The notes beneath the pieces were generated by a model. The model saw only the letters and a list, made by a program, of their open reading frames with translations, did not search any database and was not told the origin of the DNA. DNA of 6,827 nucleotides from Syntrophobacterales bacterium (GTDB lineage Bacteria > Desulfobacterota > Syntrophobacteria > BM002). Shown in pieces: positions 4,206 to 6,827 of this stretch; position 1 is the first letter of the stretch; every line of letters starts with the position of its first letter. Both the position numbers and the translations under genes were made by a program. The stretch covers positions 1 through 6,827 of the forward strand of contig JAUWKY010000128.1 in the NCBI GenBank assembly GCA_030613915.1. The letters run 5' to 3'.

Positions 4206-6812
4206 TCACTCTTCGTCAAACAATTCTCGCAGCCTGACAAGCTCGTTCAGGGCTTCAATGGGAGTTATTTCCTCAAGCTCCAGATTCAGCAGGCGACGAC
4301 GAAGTTTCTGGCCTGACTGCTGGAAGAGAGAAAGCTGGAGCTGTTCACTCTGGCGACCTGCTGATGAGCGAGCCAACCGCGGAAGTCCTTCCACATCCGT
4401 GGTCTCTTGTTCCAAGTGTTGAAGCACTTGCCTGGCTCTTTCCACAACCTCAGTGGGTAAGCCAGCCAACCGTGCTACCTGAATACCATAGCTCCGATTT
4501 GTACCGCCTTCCACCAGCTTTCGCAAGAAAATGATCCTGTCCCCCCACTCCTTCACCGCCACGTTCATGTTTTTCAATCGTGATCCGGTTGCTGCTAGAT
4601 CGGTGAGCTCATGATAGTGGGTAGCAAATAGGGTCTTGATTCCTTTCCCTTGCCAGTCATGGAGAAATTCGGCCACAGCCCAGGCAATACTCAAGCCGTC
4701 AAAAGTACTGGTTCCTCGGCCAATCTCATCCAAAATAACCAAGCTGCGGTCCGTAGCCTGATAAAGAATATGTGCGGTTTCCTGCATTTCCACCATAAAA
4801 GTGCTACGCCCCCTCGTCAATTCATCAGTAGCACCTACCCTGGTAAATATGCGATCGACAACTCCGATTCGAGCAGAAGTTGCAGGCACAGGTGCCCCCA
4901 TCTGCGCCATGAGGACTATGAGCGCCACCTGTCTAAGAACGGTGGACTTCCCTGCCATGTTGGGCCCGGTAATTATTATTACTTGCTGGCTAACACTATC
5001 CAGATGCACATCATTGGGAACGAAGCTCCCCTGGGGCAGGGCTGCCTCAACCACTGGGTGGCGTCCCTCCACTATATGAATCTCCGCTCCGTCATCAATT
5101 CGAGGTCGGCAGTAGTTTCTGTGGTTAGCGACCTCTGCCAGAGCTGCAAGGACGTCCAGTTCCGCTATCACAGCAGCGGTTGTCTGAATACGCTCCCCCT
5201 GGCTGGCAACCTTGGCGCGGAGTGCCAAAAAGAGTTCTCCTTCCAACCGAATTCGGCGCTCATCAGCGGTAAGCACCTGGGTTTCGTACTCTTTTAACTC
5301 TTCGGTAATGTAGCGCTCAGCATTAACCAATGTCTGTTTGCGAATGTATCGATCCGGTACCGAGGCAAGGTTAGCCTTTGAGACTGCCAGATAATAGCCA
5401 AAAACCTTATTGTAGCCAACTTTAAGAGAGGTGATCCCGGTTTTCTGCCGCTCATCTGCTTCCAGCCGGGCAATCCATTTTTTGGCATCACGACTGAGGC
5501 TCAGCAACCGATCCAATTCCTCATCGTATCCTGTTCTAATTACGCCACCCTCTGCAAGGTTTGGAGGTGGATTATCCACCAGCGCTTCCTGAAGCAAGAG
5601 GGAAACGTCCTCCAGAGGGTCTAATTTGTCAGTCAGCTCAGACAGGGTTCGATCCCCCAAACTACCAAGGAGATATTTAAGGCGGGGTAGAGACTGCAAA
5701 GACTTCCTTAAGGAGGCAAGATCGCGTGGGGTGGCCGAACCCATGGCAACCCGGCTGTTAAGCCGTTCAAGATCGTAAACCGTCTCCAACTCCTGGCGTA
5801 CCTGGGCACGTATGGCTTCATGCTCTCGAAAACAAACAATAGCATCCTGCCGGACGTCAATAGCTTCAGGCTGAATCAATGGGTAGTGCATCCAGACCTT
5901 CAGCAACCGTCCTCCCATGGCGGTGACCGTTTGATCCAAGAGTTCCACGAGTGTAGCCTTACGGCCACCATGGTGCCAGGAACGAAACAGTTCTAAATGA
6001 CGTGTGGTCACCTCGTCTATGACCATGTAGTCACTGCGGTGGTAGGGAATAACTCGACGAATGTGTTCAGCGGCCTGCTGCTGGGTCTTCTGCACATAGG
6101 AGAGGACCGCCCCAGCAGAACTTACAGCTAATGGCAGATTGCGGACACCAAAACCTTCCAGGGAGTGAACCTGGAACTGATCCAGCAACCGTTTGTGGGC
6201 TCTGGTGAAATCAAAAGACTCCGTCTCTAGAAATTGGACTCTGCATTCCGACAGCTGACGGCGCCACCAGCTTGAGTCTCGTTCAGCATCCTGCGGCACC
6301 AGGAGTTCTCGAGGCTCTATCCTGCCCAATTCTTCTAGGAGCCAGGCCAGACTCTCCGTTTGCGTCATGCGAAAGTCTGCGGTCGAAAGATCCAAGAATG
6401 CCAAGCCGCAATTCTCTCCAGCCCAGTGGGCAGCTGCCAAGTAATTAGGGCTCTTGCTTTCCAAGCTGTCCAGGACGGTTCCCGGTGTTACTACGCGCAC
6501 CACTTCGCGACGTACCAACCCTTTTGCTTGCCGCGGATCTTCCACCTGCTCACAAAGGGCCACTTTGTGGCCCTTTTCCAGAAGTTTGGCAATGTAAGTC
6601 TCCGCTGCGTGGTGTGGTACGCCACACATTGGGATTGGATCTTCCGCCTGTTTATCGCGGGAGGTCAGGGTGATCTCAAGTTCTCGAGATGCAACTATGG
6701 CATCCTCGAAGAACATTTCGTAAAAATCTCCCATGCGGTAAAAGAGTATCGCATCTTGATGGCTCTCTTTTATCTCCAGGTATTGCTGGATCATGGGCGT
6801 GACTTTACTCAT
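4206..6812 (-). CDS. mutS: DNA mismatch repair protein MutS
   Basis: MutS recognises base mismatches and small insertion/deletion loops as a dimer, exchanges ADP for ATP to become a sliding clamp, and recruits MutL. The 868 aa are full length for the family. The N-terminal mismatch-binding domain has the diagnostic GDFYEMF motif, with F30 and E32 matching the Phe that stacks on the mismatch and its Glu partner. Connector, lever and clamp domains occupy ~120-560. The ABC-type ATPase follows: Walker A GPNMAGKST at 616-624, signature with RGRSTFMVEM at 667-676, Walker B ending in D695-E696, and the ATHYHEL switch with H732 and H734. QLSLF at 826-830 matches the beta-clamp-binding motif, and the final helices (about 841-866, ITPIEALNELVRL) match the C-terminal oligomerisation segment. 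The ATG is preceded by GGTGG at 7 nt. I see no missing key residue or frameshift. The 354-bp gap downstream suggests it is not tightly coupled to the amidase. No mutL is present in the window. Confidence 0.98.
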   Translation of the reverse strand: MSKVTPMIQQYLEIKESHQDAILFYRMGDFYEMFFEDAIVASRELEITLTSRDKQAEDPIPMCGVPHHAAETYIAKLLEKGHKVALCEQVEDPRQAKGLVRREVVRVVTPGTVLDSLESKSPNYLAAAHWAGENCGLAFLDLSTADFRMTQTESLAWLLEELGRIEPRELLVPQDAERDSSWWRRQLSECRVQFLETESFDFTRAHKRLLDQFQVHSLEGFGVRNLPLAVSSAGAVLSYVQKTQQQAAEHIRRVIPYHRSDYMVIDEVTTRHLELFRSWHHGGRKATLVELLDQTVTAMGGRLLKVWMHYPLIQPEAIDVRQDAIVCFREHEAIRAQVRQELETVYDLERLNSRVAMGSATPRDLASLRKSLQSLPRLKYLLGSLGDRTLSELTDKLDPLEDVSLLLQEALVDNPPPNLAEGGVIRTGYDEELDRLLSLSRDAKKWIARLEADERQKTGITSLKVGYNKVFGYYLAVSKANLASVPDRYIRKQTLVNAERYITEELKEYETQVLTADERRIRLEGELFLALRAKVASQGERIQTTAAVIAELDVLAALAEVANHRNYCRPRIDDGAEIHIVEGRHPVVEAALPQGSFVPNDVHLDSVSQQVIIITGPNMAGKSTVLRQVALIVLMAQMGAPVPATSARIGVVDRIFTRVGATDELTRGRSTFMVEMQETAHILYQATDRSLVILDEIGRGTSTFDGLSIAWAVAEFLHDWQGKGIKTLFATHYHELTDLAATGSRLKNMNVAVKEWGDRIIFLRKLVEGGTNRSYGIQVARLAGLPTEVVERARQVLQHLEQETTDVEGLPRLARSSAGRQSEQLQLSLFQQSGQKLRRRLLNLELEEITPIEALNELVRLRELFDEE

Positions 6813-6819
6813 CTTACAT

Positions 6820-6824
6820 CCACC
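6820..6824 (-). promoter_or_regulatory. Ribosome binding site of mutS
   Basis: GGTGG on the minus strand lies 7 nt before the mutS ATG, an acceptable near-match to GGAGG at good spacing. An ATG within the spacer is followed directly by TAA and so cannot be the start. The promoter, if close, lies beyond the window edge. Confidence 0.55.
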
Positions 6825-6827
6825 CCA

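Noticed and set aside
4650..5297. Long plus-strand open frame (215 codons) opposite mutS
   Set aside because: It is antisense to the conserved ATPase and clamp domains of MutS, its translation resembles no family I know, and mutS has all its motifs intact in the other strand. It is a shadow frame.

Overview
The window holds three complete genes, all on the minus strand. In transcription order they are mutS (DNA mismatch repair), a secreted N-acetylmuramoyl-L-alanine amidase (TPR + AMIN + Amidase_3), and an RNB-domain 3'-5' exoribonuclease. Base composition is about half GC by eye. The amidase with an N-terminal TPR segment, its placement just downstream of mutS, and the short cyanobacterial-style RNB protein together suggest a Gram-negative of the deltaproteobacterial (Desulfobacterota-like) kind. 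This is inference from family knowledge; no taxonomic marker gene is present.

Layout by position. 1-55: end of a heptamer repeat array and a short spacer. 56-2065: RNB exoribonuclease. 2066-2144: an intergenic gap almost filled by nine heptamers in perfect 7-nt register. 2145-3851: amidase. 3852-4205: a 354-bp gap with an AT-rich promoter-like island next to the amidase, two imperfect inverted repeats, and two short heptamer arrays that face each other and can form a hairpin. 4206-6812: mutS. 6813-6827: mutS leader with a Shine-Dalgarno-like GGTGG.

The three proteins are housekeeping functions that do not form one pathway: mismatch repair, septal peptidoglycan cleavage and RNA turnover. The amidase and RNB genes are 79 bp apart with no terminator or good promoter seen between them, so they could be co-transcribed. 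mutS and the amidase are separated by enough DNA for separate transcription.

The most unusual content is non-coding. Each of the three genes is followed by heptanucleotide repeats of two sequence families (AATCCG-like and TGAAACC-like). On the gene-sense strand both families share a spaced GG/TT skeleton. No new protein system was found; all three coding regions belong to well-known families with intact catalytic motifs.
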